Shown: piece after piece, positions 33,675-44,824 of the stretch
How positions within the stretch are numbered: the stretch's first letter is position 1
Layout: every line of letters begins with the position of its first letter
Assembly (NCBI RefSeq): GCF_002929305.1
Contig: NZ_PJIO01000001.1
Span: forward strand, 1 to 64,000
Source of the DNA: Arthrobacter sp. GMC3
GTDB taxonomy: Bacteria > Actinomycetota > Actinomycetes > Actinomycetales > Micrococcaceae
Length of the DNA: 64,000 nucleotides
Direction: 5' to 3'
Notes under the pieces: generated by a model
Database searches by the model: none
What the model saw: the letters and a program-made list of their open reading frames with translations, nothing else
Told to the model about the DNA's origin: nothing
Made by a program: the position numbers and the translations under genes

Positions 33675-34289
33675 TCAGCTCAGGTTCGAGAGGACGCCGC
33701 GGCCAAAGGTGATGGCGCGGACAATGCCCAGGACACCCAGGATGACCAGGGAGATGCCGGTGATGAGCAGCAGCCACAAGGCAGACCAGGTGGGGACAAC
33801 CAGCACAACAATGCCGGCCACAATGCTCAGGCCGCCGAAGACGACGGCCCAGGTGCGTGAGGCGGTCTTGCCCGACTCGACGATGGCCAAGATGCCTTCA
33901 ATAATCCAACCAATGCCAATGATGATGACCGTGAAGATGAGCAAAACTTCACCCGTGGCCGCGGAGTTCTTAATGGCAACGATGCCCGCTACCAGCAAGA
34001 TCAGGCCGAAGAGGATGTCCAGAATTCGCATTCCTGCGGACAATCCGTACGTGAAAATTCCCAAAGCCACTTTGATGGCGCCGGTGATAAGGAAATTGAT
34101 GCCAAGGAAGATGGCTACAACGGCCAGGGTTTTGGTGGGCCAGAAAAGCAAAACAACACCCAAAATCAGGGCAACGGCACCGCTGATGCCAAAGGCTAAG
34201 CGAATACCCTTGATGGCTGACTTGGCCAGCTTTGCCGGGTCAAGGGCGAATTCGTCGAGGGTAAAAGTGGGGGACTGCGGTGAGCTCAT
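33675..34289 (-). CDS. HdeD/DUF308-family membrane protein
   Basis: A protein of 204 residues with six evenly spaced hydrophobic segments and the repeated motif of DUF308 (HdeD) proteins, with A/G-rich helices and a conserved central GIGWIIEGI. Enteric HdeD takes part in acid resistance; actinobacterial members are uncharacterised. About 150 bases separate it from the divergent cardiolipin synthase gene, so a shared regulatory region is likely. Confidence 0.85.
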   Translation of the reverse strand: MSSPQSPTFTLDEFALDPAKLAKSAIKGIRLAFGISGAVALILGVVLLFWPTKTLAVVAIFLGINFLITGAIKVALGIFTYGLSAGMRILDILFGLILLVAGIVAIKNSAATGEVLLIFTVIIIGIGWIIEGILAIVESGKTASRTWAVVFGGLSIVAGIVVLVVPTWSALWLLLITGISLVILGVLGIVRAITFGRGVLSNLS

Positions 34290-34436
34290 GGTTTCTCTCC
34301 TAAAAGTGGTGCATAAATGCGATTGCTCTAAACACTAGCCGGTGGCCGCCTCAATTCCCTGACCAATGTTGCGTGGGGTGGCTTTTCGAGGGGGACGGTA
34401 GGCTAAAGTCAACAGCCGCATGCCAAGGAGGACCGC

Positions 34437-35915
34437 TTGATCTGGACCGTGTTTAGTGTGCCCACCTCAAGTGTCTGGTTGTCGGTGGTGGTGGCCCTGA
34501 TTGATCTGGTCATCCGCATTGTGGTTCTCGGCGTTATACCAGGCAACCGTCGCCCCACCACGGCCATGGCCTGGCTACTGTGTATTTTCTTCTTGCCCTA
34601 TATTGGCTTGGCCTTGTTCCTGATGTTCGGTAACTTCCGGCTTTCACGACGACGGCGTGAGACCCAGGCTGCTGTCAATCTTCGGATTGTGGAAGGCACC
34701 CAGGAAATTGCTGCACAGGTCAATGCCTACGAGGGCCCCGCCTGGGTGAATTCGGCCATTCAATTGAACAGAAATCTCGGTTTCTTCCCGGCCCTGGGCG
34801 GAAATTCGGTGGAATTGATCAAGGGTTACCAACAATCCCTTGACGCTATGGCTGCGGAGATTCGTACGGCTTCCCACTATGTCAATGCCGAGTTTTACAT
34901 TATGAGCTCGGATGAATCCACGGATAATTTGTTCAGGGCGCTTGAAGAAGCAGCCGCCCGCGGTGTGCGGGTTCGCGTTCTTTTTGACCATATCGGTTCG
35001 CTGCGGGTGCCCGGCTACCGCAAGATGATTCACCGGCTGAAGGCAAGCGATATCCAGTGGCGGCGAATGCTGCCCCTACTGCCCGTGAAAGGCCAGTGGC
35101 GTCGGCCGGATCTGCGCAACCACCGCAAGATCCTGGTGGTTGATGGCCGTGTGGGCTACACGGGGTCACAAAATGTCATTGAACCCTCTTACCGCAAGAA
35201 AGCCAACCACAAGGTGGGGCGCGAATGGGTTGAGCTGATGGCACGGCTTGAGGGTCCCATTGTTGGCACCCTCAACGTCATGTTCGCCACCGACTGGTCC
35301 AGTGAGACCGAGGAGAACCTGGAATCCCAGCTGGCCACCCATCACTGGGACTCCTTTACCGACGGGGTACTGTGCCAGGTGGTGCCGAGTGGTCCGGGCT
35401 TCGTCACGGAAAACAACCTGCGCCTGTTCAACACACTGCTGTATTCGGCGGAGGAACGTATCACCATCTCCAGCCCGTACTTTGTGCCCGACGACTCCCT
35501 GCTCTACGCCATTACGACGGCGGCGCAACGCGGGGTCCGGGTGGAATTGTTTGTTTCCGAAAAGGGCGATCAGTTCCTGGTGCACCATGCCCAGCGCTCC
35601 TACTATGAGGCCCTGCTCAGGGCTGGCGTGCGGATCTTCCTGTACCCCAAGCCGCTGGTGCTGCACGCCAAGCACTTCACAGTTGATGAGGATGTGGCAA
35701 TCATTGGCTCCTCCAACATGGACATGCGCAGCTTCTCCTTGAACCTTGAGGTGTCGGTGATGATGATCGACAAGGACGTGGTGAAGGATATGCGTGACGT
35801 CGAAGACGCCTACCGCAAGGTTTCACGCGAACTCCACTTTGACGAGTGGGTGAACAGGCCGGTCCTTGCCCGCTACATTGACAACGTGGCCCGCCTGACG
35901 GCCACCCTGCAGTAA
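34437..35915 (+). CDS. cls: Cardiolipin synthase (phospholipase D family)
   Basis: A protein of 492 residues with two N-terminal membrane segments (about 10-70), then two HKD motifs: HRKILVVDG (about 228-236) followed by GSQN, and HAKHFTVDE (about 409-417) followed by GSSNMD. It joins two phosphatidylglycerols into cardiolipin and glycerol at the inner membrane. The TTG at 34437 is well supported by AAGGAGG nine bases upstream. Monocistronic-looking, flanked by a divergent DUF308 gene and a convergent kinase-PabB gene. Confidence 0.95.
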   Translation: MIWTVFSVPTSSVWLSVVVALIDLVIRIVVLGVIPGNRRPTTAMAWLLCIFFLPYIGLALFLMFGNFRLSRRRRETQAAVNLRIVEGTQEIAAQVNAYEGPAWVNSAIQLNRNLGFFPALGGNSVELIKGYQQSLDAMAAEIRTASHYVNAEFYIMSSDESTDNLFRALEEAAARGVRVRVLFDHIGSLRVPGYRKMIHRLKASDIQWRRMLPLLPVKGQWRRPDLRNHRKILVVDGRVGYTGSQNVIEPSYRKKANHKVGREWVELMARLEGPIVGTLNVMFATDWSSETEENLESQLATHHWDSFTDGVLCQVVPSGPGFVTENNLRLFNTLLYSAEERITISSPYFVPDDSLLYAITTAAQRGVRVELFVSEKGDQFLVHHAQRSYYEALLRAGVRIFLYPKPLVLHAKHFTVDEDVAIIGSSNMDMRSFSLNLEVSVMMIDKDVVKDMRDVEDAYRKVSRELHFDEWVNRPVLARYIDNVARLTATLQ

Positions 35916-35949
35916 GACCGGCTCCGGCGCCCTCGAATGCTGGCTTTGT

Positions 35950-38130
35950 TCAGGCCGGGAAGCCCGAGCCCAGGGTGGAAAGTACGCCGAAAGCCTTGGC
36001 CTGGATCTCCTGCCACTCCGCCTCGTCATCGGAGTCGGCCGTGATGGCACCGCCCACCCCCAGCGAAAGGTGAGTGCCGCCGTCGGGCGCGTCATTCAAG
36101 ACAAGGGTGCGGATGGTGACCGACAAGTCCATGGCAGCGTTGAGAGAAAAATAGCCGATGGCCCCGGAGTAGATCCCGCGGGGACCAGCCTCCAAGGCGT
36201 CAATGATGGCCATGGTGCTGATCTTAGGGGCGCCGGTCATGGATCCGGCGGGGAAGGCGGCGGCCAGTGCTTGGGCGCGCGAGCTTCCCGGGGCCAGTTG
36301 AGCCTCGATGGTGCTGACCAGTTGGTGGACTGTCGCGTAGCTTTCGATGACGCACAGGCGGGGGACCCTCAGTGTCTCGGGCAAGGCGAAATGCGAGAGG
36401 TCATTGCGCAGCAGGTCAACGATCATCACGTTCTCGGCCCGGTCCTTGGGGGAAGATGCCAGATCGGCCTTCAGGGCAGCGTCCACGGCCGGGTTGGGGT
36501 CGCGGCGGCGTGTGCCCTTGATGGGTTCGGCGCGCATCTGCCCGGCCGAATCGATCCGCAGGAACCTCTCGGGCGAGGTGCTGCACACGCTAAGCGTGCC
36601 AAAGCGCAGGAAGGCGGCGAAGGGGGCCGGGCTGCGCCGGCGCAAAGCCCGGTAGGTGTCCCACGCATCAACGGGTGCCGCCGTTTGCGCCATCAGCTGT
36701 GTTGTCAGGCAGACCTCGTAGGAGTTTCCTTCGTGGATCTGGTGGCGGGAGGCGGCAATCATGGCCTTGTAGCGGGCCTCGGTGTCTGCCAGGGTGAAAT
36801 CGGGTCCGGGGGGCAGTGCCGGTTCGTTCTGGCTCAGCGTCTGGGCAAGTCTCTGGTGCACATCGTGGGTCCACGCTGCGGCTTCGGTACGGGAGAGCGG
36901 GTTGTTGGCCTCGGTCAGGGTCAGCAGGAACAAGCATTTTTCTTGGTGGTCAATCACCACAGCCCGCCCAGCGAATAGCAGTGCCGCGGTGGGTGGCGCC
37001 GCCTTAGGGGCATTCTCCCCGGCCATGGCCGGGGGTGTCTGGCTGCCGCCGGTTTCACTCTTAAGGCCGTAGCCCAGGTAGCCCAGCCAGCCGAGGGTGA
37101 AGTCGCCCGGGTAATGTTCGGGGGCGCGGACGGCCTTGCGCCCCCAAGCGGTGTCCAACCATCGGAAGAACGGGGCGCGAATGCGGGAGGTGATGTGGCC
37201 GGCCCGGACCGTGGTCAGCCCGGCCGAATGTTCGGCGATGCGACCAAACCAGCCCCCGGCGTCGGCCATGATGGAAAACCGGGAGCGTCCGGCCGGGAAC
37301 GTGATGGATTCCCCGTCCTGGGAATCGGCGATGGAACTGTCCAGCCACACAGCGTCGGGTGAGTTGCCGTAGAGGGCGGCGAAGAGCGCGGGCCCGCAAG
37401 GGTAGGAATCAACTCGTTCGGCGGTGAATTCCAGCCCGCGGCGCCGTGCCAGTTCCGGGGCCATGAGCGATTCCATGGCCGGCAGCTCGGTCAACGCGGA
37501 GAGCACGCGGACGGGGGCCGAGGCCACGCCGGCGGAACCGTCCACCATGATGTCCGCTGCCGCCGCGGCGGAACCGCTAGCAAAAAGCAGTTCCTCTTGA
37601 GCCGCCCAGCGGTCCCAAAATGGTGCGTAGGTTTCGCCGTCGCGATCCAGTGCCCGGCGCTTGCGCTGCGGCGTGGGCGCCTCCACCCAAATCACCACGT
37701 CCACCAAGGGCATCGCGCTGGAATGGGCGGCACCAACACCTTCCACCAGCACGACGTCGGACACAGCGGTGGTGCGGGAGGCGCCGTCGTGCTTGGCCGC
37801 CCAATCCCATGCCGTCCAGGTGGCGGGCTGGCCGAGGCGCAAGGGCTCCAAAACGGTGGAGACATAGCGTTCCACGCCGTCCGCCAGTCCGTCCCAGCCC
37901 GGGTAGATGTCCTCAAGGTGGAACAGGGAAACTGTGTGGTGGCGACGTAAGAGGGCCGCCAGTTCCAGGGCAACGGTGGTTTTTCCGGCACCCGAGCGGC
38001 CGTCGACGGCGATGATCACCGGGCGTGCGCGGGACTGGTTGGGCCCACTGTTTCGAGGGTCCCGCGGCGAGCTTGCGAGCGGTGGGAGGAACAGGGGATC
38101 AGCCACGGGCAGTGCCGTGTGCGGTTGCAT
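35950..38130 (-). CDS. pabB: P-loop kinase-like domain fused to aminodeoxychorismate synthase component I
   Basis: A protein of 726 residues. Residues about 37-225 form a uridine-kinase/AAA-like P-loop domain with Walker A DGRSGAGKTT (about 43-52), a VLVEGVG Walker-B-like strand and a lid rich in Arg (QRKRRALDRD). Residues about 250-720 are a chorismate-utilising domain with the PabB-type PIKGT (about 535) rather than the PIAGT of anthranilate synthase, plus GSMTGAPK and the C-terminal ASGIGGAI-like LGVGGAITADS. PabB aminates chorismate using PabA-derived ammonia. No pabA lies in the window. What the kinase half phosphorylates is unknown. Its start overlaps the downstream end of the phosphatase gene by 32 bases. 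Confidence 0.9.
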   Translation of the reverse strand: MQPHTALPVADPLFLPPLASSPRDPRNSGPNQSRARPVIIAVDGRSGAGKTTVALELAALLRRHHTVSLFHLEDIYPGWDGLADGVERYVSTVLEPLRLGQPATWTAWDWAAKHDGASRTTAVSDVVLVEGVGAAHSSAMPLVDVVIWVEAPTPQRKRRALDRDGETYAPFWDRWAAQEELLFASGSAAAAADIMVDGSAGVASAPVRVLSALTELPAMESLMAPELARRRGLEFTAERVDSYPCGPALFAALYGNSPDAVWLDSSIADSQDGESITFPAGRSRFSIMADAGGWFGRIAEHSAGLTTVRAGHITSRIRAPFFRWLDTAWGRKAVRAPEHYPGDFTLGWLGYLGYGLKSETGGSQTPPAMAGENAPKAAPPTAALLFAGRAVVIDHQEKCLFLLTLTEANNPLSRTEAAAWTHDVHQRLAQTLSQNEPALPPGPDFTLADTEARYKAMIAASRHQIHEGNSYEVCLTTQLMAQTAAPVDAWDTYRALRRRSPAPFAAFLRFGTLSVCSTSPERFLRIDSAGQMRAEPIKGTRRRDPNPAVDAALKADLASSPKDRAENVMIVDLLRNDLSHFALPETLRVPRLCVIESYATVHQLVSTIEAQLAPGSSRAQALAAAFPAGSMTGAPKISTMAIIDALEAGPRGIYSGAIGYFSLNAAMDLSVTIRTLVLNDAPDGGTHLSLGVGGAITADSDDEAEWQEIQAKAFGVLSTLGSGFPA

Positions 38131-38602
38131 AGGCCAGGACCCCGGGTACCGCCGCAGAAATCATGTCCCAACTGGCTTGGAAGTCGTGTTCGTCGCCGTA
38201 CCAGGGGTCATAGATGCCCTGAGTTTGGGGGTTTTGCCCGGCCATGGCGGGATCAAAGGATCGCAGCATGTGGACCTTGGCGGCAGCCTCCGGGGAAGGG
38301 GCCATGGCCTTCAGGGCGTCGAAGTGGTCCGTGTCCAAGGCCAGGATCAAATCCCGTTCAGCGAACCAGGCGGTCTGGAACTTGCGAGCCACGTGGGCTG
38401 TGGTGTGAATGCCGTGGCTGTTCAAAACGTCCAGTGTGCGCGGATCCATCGGGTTGCCGACTTCCCAGGCGGTGGTTCCCGCCGAGTCAATCACCACGTC
38501 CAAGCCGGCAGCCTCTGCGGCGCTGGCCAGCATGAACTCTGCCATGGGGGAGCGGGCGATGTTGCCGGTACAGACGGCGATGATCCGGTAGGGATTGGTC
38601 AT
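38099..38602 (-). CDS. Low-molecular-weight protein tyrosine phosphatase
   Basis: A protein of 167 residues. The catalytic CX5R loop reads CTGNIARS (about 11-18), and the general acid Asp is in DPWYGDE (about 127-133). These cytosolic phosphatases remove phosphate from protein tyrosines or arginines, or act on polysaccharide-export kinases. The 3' end overlaps the start of the kinase-PabB gene, which suggests translational coupling. No tyrosine kinase gene is nearby. Confidence 0.92.
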   Translation of the reverse strand: MTNPYRIIAVCTGNIARSPMAEFMLASAAEAAGLDVVIDSAGTTAWEVGNPMDPRTLDVLNSHGIHTTAHVARKFQTAWFAERDLILALDTDHFDALKAMAPSPEAAAKVHMLRSFDPAMAGQNPQTQGIYDPWYGDEHDFQASWDMISAAVPGVLAYATAHGTARG

Positions 38603-38676
38603 TGGATCAGTCTATCGAGGCGATACGGACGGTAGGGCTCGTCTCTACGGCTCCGATGACCTAAGTGACCGTGGTT

Positions 38677-38997
38677 TCAGGTCCACGGCTGGTGGCCGGT
38701 GACGTGCACGTACTGGTTTTTCCACCGCAGTCGCTTGATCCCCATCACGAGTGCCGTGACCCCGAGCCCACCAAACATCAGTAGCATCATGATTCCCGCG
38801 GCAATGGCGCCGCCGCCCCGGGTAGGGGAGGAGGCCACAGCTATGGCGAAAATGGCCACGCCGCTAGCCATGAGGAATACCGCGAAGAGGATCAAGCCTA
38901 GAGGGCTGCGGATCTTTGCCCGCGAACCGCCGGGTTGGCTCATGTAAGCAAAGGGTTCGCGCGGTATTTCTTGGCTGGGGTTCGACGGCTCAGTCAT
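38677..38997 (-). CDS. Small membrane protein of unknown function
   Basis: A protein of 106 residues with two hydrophobic segments (about 32-53 and 63-87) and a hydrophilic Pro-rich N-terminus. I do not recognise the family. AGGACCTCC lies just before the ATG at 38997 and supports translation. It sits between the phosphatase gene and the LysE gene, all on the minus strand, but with gaps of about 75 and 100 bases. Confidence 0.6.
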   Translation of the reverse strand: MTEPSNPSQEIPREPFAYMSQPGGSRAKIRSPLGLILFAVFLMASGVAIFAIAVASSPTRGGGAIAAGIMMLLMFGGLGVTALVMGIKRLRWKNQYVHVTGHQPWT

Positions 38998-39101
38998 GGA
39001 GGTCCTTTGTGCTTACTTGTTGGTGTCTTACTCCCACTCAATCACGACGGGCAGCGGCTGCCTATGGGGTGCTGTCCCCATGCGGCTCGGCCGAGCGCCG
39101 T

Positions 39102-39722
39102 TTAGACGAGCGCCAGCAAAATGCCCACGCCGATGAACAAGATGCCGAAGATTCTGTTGAGAATCAGCTGCCCGCGCTCGCTGGTAGTCAGGTGCTTGAG
39201 CTGTTTGGCTCCAGCGGCGAAGATGAACCACATGACGATGATGTCGATGACCACCACGGTGGCCGTAAGGACCACGTACTGCGGCAGCAGGGGCTGGTTC
39301 GGCCGAATGAACTGCGGCATGAAGGCGAGGAAGAAGACAATCGCCTTGGGGTTGAGTAAGTTCACCCACAAGCCGCGCCGGAACATGGAGAACCCGGACT
39401 CCACCGCGGCAGGTGACGCGCCGTCGTCGTTCTTCTCGGCCTTGGCCAGCAGCTTCCGGATACCCAAATAGACAAGATATGCGGCACCGACATAGCGGAT
39501 CAGGTGAAAGAGGAAGGGTGAACTGGAGACCAGGATGCCCACACCGGCGGCCACGATGATCACATGGATGACCAGGGCCACCTGCTGGCCCAAGATGCCC
39601 CAAAAGGACCGTTTGAAGCCGGAGGTGAGCGCGTTGGACATCGTGTTGATGGCACCCGCGCCGGGAGTCAGGCTGATCATGGCGCCGGCGCCAGCAAGGG
39701 CCAGCCACAAAGAGAATTCCAC
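39102..39722 (-). CDS. LysE/RhtB-family amino acid exporter
   Basis: A membrane protein of 206 residues with six hydrophobic segments. The N-terminal stretch with LTPGAGAINTMSNAL (about 18-33) and GLWVNLLNPKAIVFFLAF (about 118-135) are LysE/RhtB signatures. Family members export amino acids such as lysine, threonine or homoserine; the substrate is not identifiable. The GTG at 39722 gives the standard N-terminus. Divergent from a thioredoxin-like gene. Confidence 0.9.
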   Translation of the reverse strand: MEFSLWLALAGAGAMISLTPGAGAINTMSNALTSGFKRSFWGILGQQVALVIHVIIVAAGVGILVSSSPFLFHLIRYVGAAYLVYLGIRKLLAKAEKNDDGASPAAVESGFSMFRRGLWVNLLNPKAIVFFLAFMPQFIRPNQPLLPQYVVLTATVVVIDIIVMWFIFAAGAKQLKHLTTSERGQLILNRIFGILFIGVGILLALV

Positions 39723-39797
39723 TCGCCCAGCATACGGTGCGCGAAGAGGGTGACGTCACCGCTTCCTGTGCGTTCTTGGTGCTGGGAGAATGGCGGC

Positions 39798-40112
39798 ATG
39801 GACTTTGAATTACGCACCATTGCCGGATGCCCGCACGAGACCTCGGCAGGAGAGTTGTTTGCCCGCGCTGTAGCGCTTGAAACCGATGGGCAGACCGTCC
39901 CGGCGCTGCGCCAGGTCAACAGCGACGCCGAGGCGCTTGAGCTGGGGTTTCATGGCTCACCCACGTTCACGGCCAATGGGGAAGATCTCTTTCCCTCGAA
40001 CACCGAACCGGCGGTGAGCTGCCGCGTGTACGCCACCCCAGACGGACTGGCCGGCCAACCGACGCTGGAGACGCTCCGTGCCGCAATCCAGACGGTGTTG
40101 GCCAAACGCTAA
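39798..40112 (+). CDS. Thioredoxin-like small protein
   Basis: A protein of 104 residues. It begins with a strand and GCPHETSAGEL (Cys at about 10, one position of a CXXC-like motif but with no second Cys), contains the cis-Pro region HGSPTFTANGEDLFP (about 53-67), and ends with CRVYATPDGLAGQPTLETL. This resembles small thioredoxin-fold proteins found beside alkylmercury lyases and redox enzymes. The function is unknown. The ATG at 39798 is fixed by the homologous start; the frame upstream runs into the LysE gene. It overlaps the convergent TMEM175-like gene by four bases. Confidence 0.7.
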   Translation: MDFELRTIAGCPHETSAGELFARAVALETDGQTVPALRQVNSDAEALELGFHGSPTFTANGEDLFPSNTEPAVSCRVYATPDGLAGQPTLETLRAAIQTVLAKR

Positions 40113-40705
40113 GTGGAGCGCCCGGCTGCCCCGTTTCGGATGGCCCGCTCCAAGCTGCGATCGGGTACCAGCCAGATCGCGGCCACCACGGTGTAGGCGG
40201 CCAAGCCGAAAACGGGTGAGATGAAGGTCAGGGCGCAACCGGCCACATAGATGACGGGGGAAATTCGGGCCTTGAGGTTCTTTCCAAGGGCCGTTGCCAA
40301 GGGGCCATCCGGGCCCTGTTGGCGCACAAATCCCGTTTGCAGGATGGCGTAGGCGACGGCTGCGAGTAGCAAATTGACGCCGTAAATGAAGACCGGGACC
40401 ATCGCGAACCCGGATTCATCCATCCATCGGGTCATGAACGGCACCAGCGACAGCCAAAAGAGCAGGTGCAGATTGGCCCACAGAATGCCGCCGGTGACCT
40501 CGTTCGCCAGTTTGATCAAATGGTGATGGTTGTTCCAGTAGATCCCGATGTAGATGAAGCTCAACAGGTAGCTCAGTAGGGTCGGAAAAATGCTGGCCAG
40601 ACCCGCCCAGTCGGCAGTCTCCGGGGTCCTGAACTCAAGCACCATGATGGTGATGATGATCGCCAGGACCCCGTCACTGAGCGCCTCAAGCCGGTTCTTC
40701 TCCAT
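40109..40705 (-). CDS. TMEM175-like (DUF1211) membrane protein
   Basis: A protein of 198 residues with six membrane segments. The first helix carries the family motif RLEALSDGVLAIIITIMVLE (about 5-24), and IGIYWNNHHHLIKL (about 58-71) is also characteristic. Bacterial TMEM175 proteins form tetrameric K+-permeable channels. The ATG at 40705 is chosen because GAGGAGGG lies eight bases upstream; the longer upstream frame is not protein-like. Confidence 0.88.
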   Translation of the reverse strand: MEKNRLEALSDGVLAIIITIMVLEFRTPETADWAGLASIFPTLLSYLLSFIYIGIYWNNHHHLIKLANEVTGGILWANLHLLFWLSLVPFMTRWMDESGFAMVPVFIYGVNLLLAAVAYAILQTGFVRQQGPDGPLATALGKNLKARISPVIYVAGCALTFISPVFGLAAYTVVAAIWLVPDRSLERAIRNGAAGRST

Positions 40706-40752
40706 CCGTCCCTCCTCGTTGACTCGGTCAGTGTGGGGTTCCGAGCCAAGGA

Positions 40753-41571
40753 TTAAGCCCTGGCGATGATTTCCCCGTTGGGCATCAGGAACCAGCCATC
40801 GTGGGAGGCGCCCCATTTCCGCCAGCTGGCGCTGATTCGGGCCAAGGTGGAGGTGTCCGCCAAACCGTAGGCCACCGCCTGCTCCGCAAAGGCCGAGCCC
40901 ACCACCCTGTCCGCCCAGACCCCTGCAAGCCAGTCGCGCTGCTGCGGTGTTGCGTACAGCCAGTTGGCGGACGACGGCGCCACCTCGGTGAATCCCGCCT
41001 CTTGCGCCCAGTGGATCAAGCGTCGGCCGGCGTCGGGTTCTGCCTGGTTGTGCCGCGCCACCTGCTGGTACAGCGCCATCCATTCGTCGAGTTCGGGCAG
41101 CTCCGGATACCAGGACATGCCATGAAAATCCGCGTCCCGGACGGCCACAATGCCGCCCGGTTTGGCTACCCGGCGCATCTCACGCAATGCCGCCACGGGG
41201 TCGCTCAAATGCTGCAGAACCTGGTGGGCATGCACCACGTCAAAGGAATCATCCGGGAACTCGAGTGCATAAATGTCGCCGGTGTCGAAGCTGAGATTGT
41301 CCAGATGCTGCGCGGCGGCCAACGCCGTGGCGGCGGCAACCACGTCGGGCGACATGTCCAGGCCCAAAACTTCGCCCGGTGCCACGAGGCGGGCAAAATC
41401 GGCGGTGATGGTTCCAGGGCCAGAGCCGACGTCGAGCACGGTCAGGCCGTGACTGAGGTGCGGAATGAGATACGCGGCGGAGTTTGCCGCAGTTCGGGAA
41501 GTGTGTGACCTCAACACGCTTTCGTGGTGGCCGTGGGTGTAGACGTCGCCGGATTTGGGTTGCTCGCTCAT
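40753..41571 (-). CDS. Class I SAM-dependent methyltransferase (UbiE-like)
   Basis: A cytosolic protein of 272 residues. Motif I is VLDVGSGPGTITADFA (about 44-60), followed by motif II GLDMSPDVVAAA and a post-motif loop FDVVHAHQVLQHLSDP (about 110-125). Typical of small-molecule methyltransferases resembling UbiE or methyltransferase type 11. The methyl acceptor is not identifiable and no biosynthetic cluster surrounds it. The 180 bases upstream hold no obvious gene. Confidence 0.85.
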   Translation of the reverse strand: MSEQPKSGDVYTHGHHESVLRSHTSRTAANSAAYLIPHLSHGLTVLDVGSGPGTITADFARLVAPGEVLGLDMSPDVVAAATALAAAQHLDNLSFDTGDIYALEFPDDSFDVVHAHQVLQHLSDPVAALREMRRVAKPGGIVAVRDADFHGMSWYPELPELDEWMALYQQVARHNQAEPDAGRRLIHWAQEAGFTEVAPSSANWLYATPQQRDWLAGVWADRVVGSAFAEQAVAYGLADTSTLARISASWRKWGASHDGWFLMPNGEIIARA

Positions 41572-41751
41572 GCGAGCAGACTATTCCCGCAGGGCTTCCA
41601 TCCACCAGGCGCTTCCATATTGTGAGATTACGAGTCCAGAATGTGGACTTTTCCTCTAATGAGGGGGTCGTTGCCACGCTGGGTGCGCAGATAACGCGAC
41701 TTGTGGGCCTCAAAGTCCCATTAGCTGCGCACTCACTGGGGCAGGCTCGAT

Positions 41752-42156
41752 TCAGTCAACGACGGCGGCGACGGCCTCGATCTCGACGAGCTGCTCGTCG
41801 TATCCCAGCACCGTGACGCCTAGTAAGGTGCTCGGAACGCTGTGTTCACCAAAGCCGTCGCGAACTACGTCCCAGGCGGCTACCGGATCGGCTCGCTTGT
41901 TGGAGGCAACCAGTACGCGGGTACTAATGACATCCTCGAGGGTGGCCCCGGCGGCACGCAGTGCGGTCTGCATGTTTAGAAGGGCCTGCGTCGCTTGGGC
42001 GGCGTAATCGCCCACGCCCACCGTGAACCCGTTTTCATCCAACGGGCAGGAGCCCGCCAGGAAGATTAGCCGCGCGTCGCGTGGAGCGGTCGCGGCATAG
42101 GAATATTGCGCGTTTGAAAGTTCACTCGAATTGATGAGTGTTATTGATCGGGGCAT
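41752..42156 (-). CDS. RidA/YjgF-family protein
   Basis: A protein of 134 residues matching RidA (YER057c/UK114): YAATAPRDARLIFLAGSCPLDENG at the start and TRVLVASNKRADPVAAWDVV, TLLGVTVLGYDEQLVEIEA near the end. RidA proteins hydrolyse reactive enamine/imine intermediates or act as general detoxifiers. This is the IV/other clade rather than classical RidA, as the canonical catalytic Arg region differs and is not certain here. It is divergent from dnaK. Confidence 0.82.
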   Translation of the reverse strand: MPRSITLINSSELSNAQYSYAATAPRDARLIFLAGSCPLDENGFTVGVGDYAAQATQALLNMQTALRAAGATLEDVISTRVLVASNKRADPVAAWDVVRDGFGEHSVPSTLLGVTVLGYDEQLVEIEAVAAVVD

Positions 42157-42254
42157 TCTTGTCCTAACCGGGGAGTGGGACTTTCATGCTATCGAGGTGA
42201 CTCGCGCCACCAAATTTGACCCGCCGGCGTCGTTCTTGTTCGCCAAAAGTGAAA

Positions 42255-44266
<2,012 letters not shown>

Positions 44267-44268
44267 TC

Positions 44269-44817
44269 ATGTCTGAGTCAGTAAATCCCGAAGAGGTCCC
44301 GGACAACGGAATCCCCGAAGGCGATGCGTTGTCCCAGGCAGAGGAGATCCTCAACGGCGTTGAGGTTCCTGCCGAGGACGCCGTTGCCCAGGGTGCGGCT
44401 CCCGACGACGCCGCAGAGTTGAAGAACGACCTTCTTCGCCTGCAGGCCGAGTACGTCAACTACCGCAAGCGCGTTGAGCGGGACCGGGCAGTGGCAGGAC
44501 AGATGGCCGTTATCGGTGTACTGAACTCGCTGCTCCCCGTGCTCGATGGCATTGATGCAGGGCGTGCCCACGGCGACATCGTTGATGGTCCGTTCGCGGC
44601 CATCGCGGCAAAGCTGGAAACCGCCTTGGCAACGTACGGTCTGGAGAAGATTGACGCCACCGGCGTTCCTTTCGATCCGACCGTGCACGAGGCGCTGATT
44701 CAGCAGCCGTCGGCCGAGGTTGAGGTTGACACCGTCAGCCAGGTCCTGCGCAACGGTTACAAGTCCGGCGAGCGTATCCTGCGCGCCGCTCAGGTGATCG
44801 TGGCAGTACCCGAGTAA
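44269..44817 (+). CDS. grpE: GrpE nucleotide exchange factor
   Basis: A protein of 182 residues. The first 60 residues are acidic and disordered, then the coiled-coil helix begins with LKNDLLRLQAEYVNYRKRVE (about 46-65), and the C-terminal beta-wing shows VPFDPTVHEALIQQPSAEVE (about 135-154). It exchanges ADP for ATP on DnaK. It starts two bases after the dnaK stop. Confidence 0.96.
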   Translation: MSESVNPEEVPDNGIPEGDALSQAEEILNGVEVPAEDAVAQGAAPDDAAELKNDLLRLQAEYVNYRKRVERDRAVAGQMAVIGVLNSLLPVLDGIDAGRAHGDIVDGPFAAIAAKLETALATYGLEKIDATGVPFDPTVHEALIQQPSAEVEVDTVSQVLRNGYKSGERILRAAQVIVAVPE

Positions 44818-44824
44818 CAACCAT

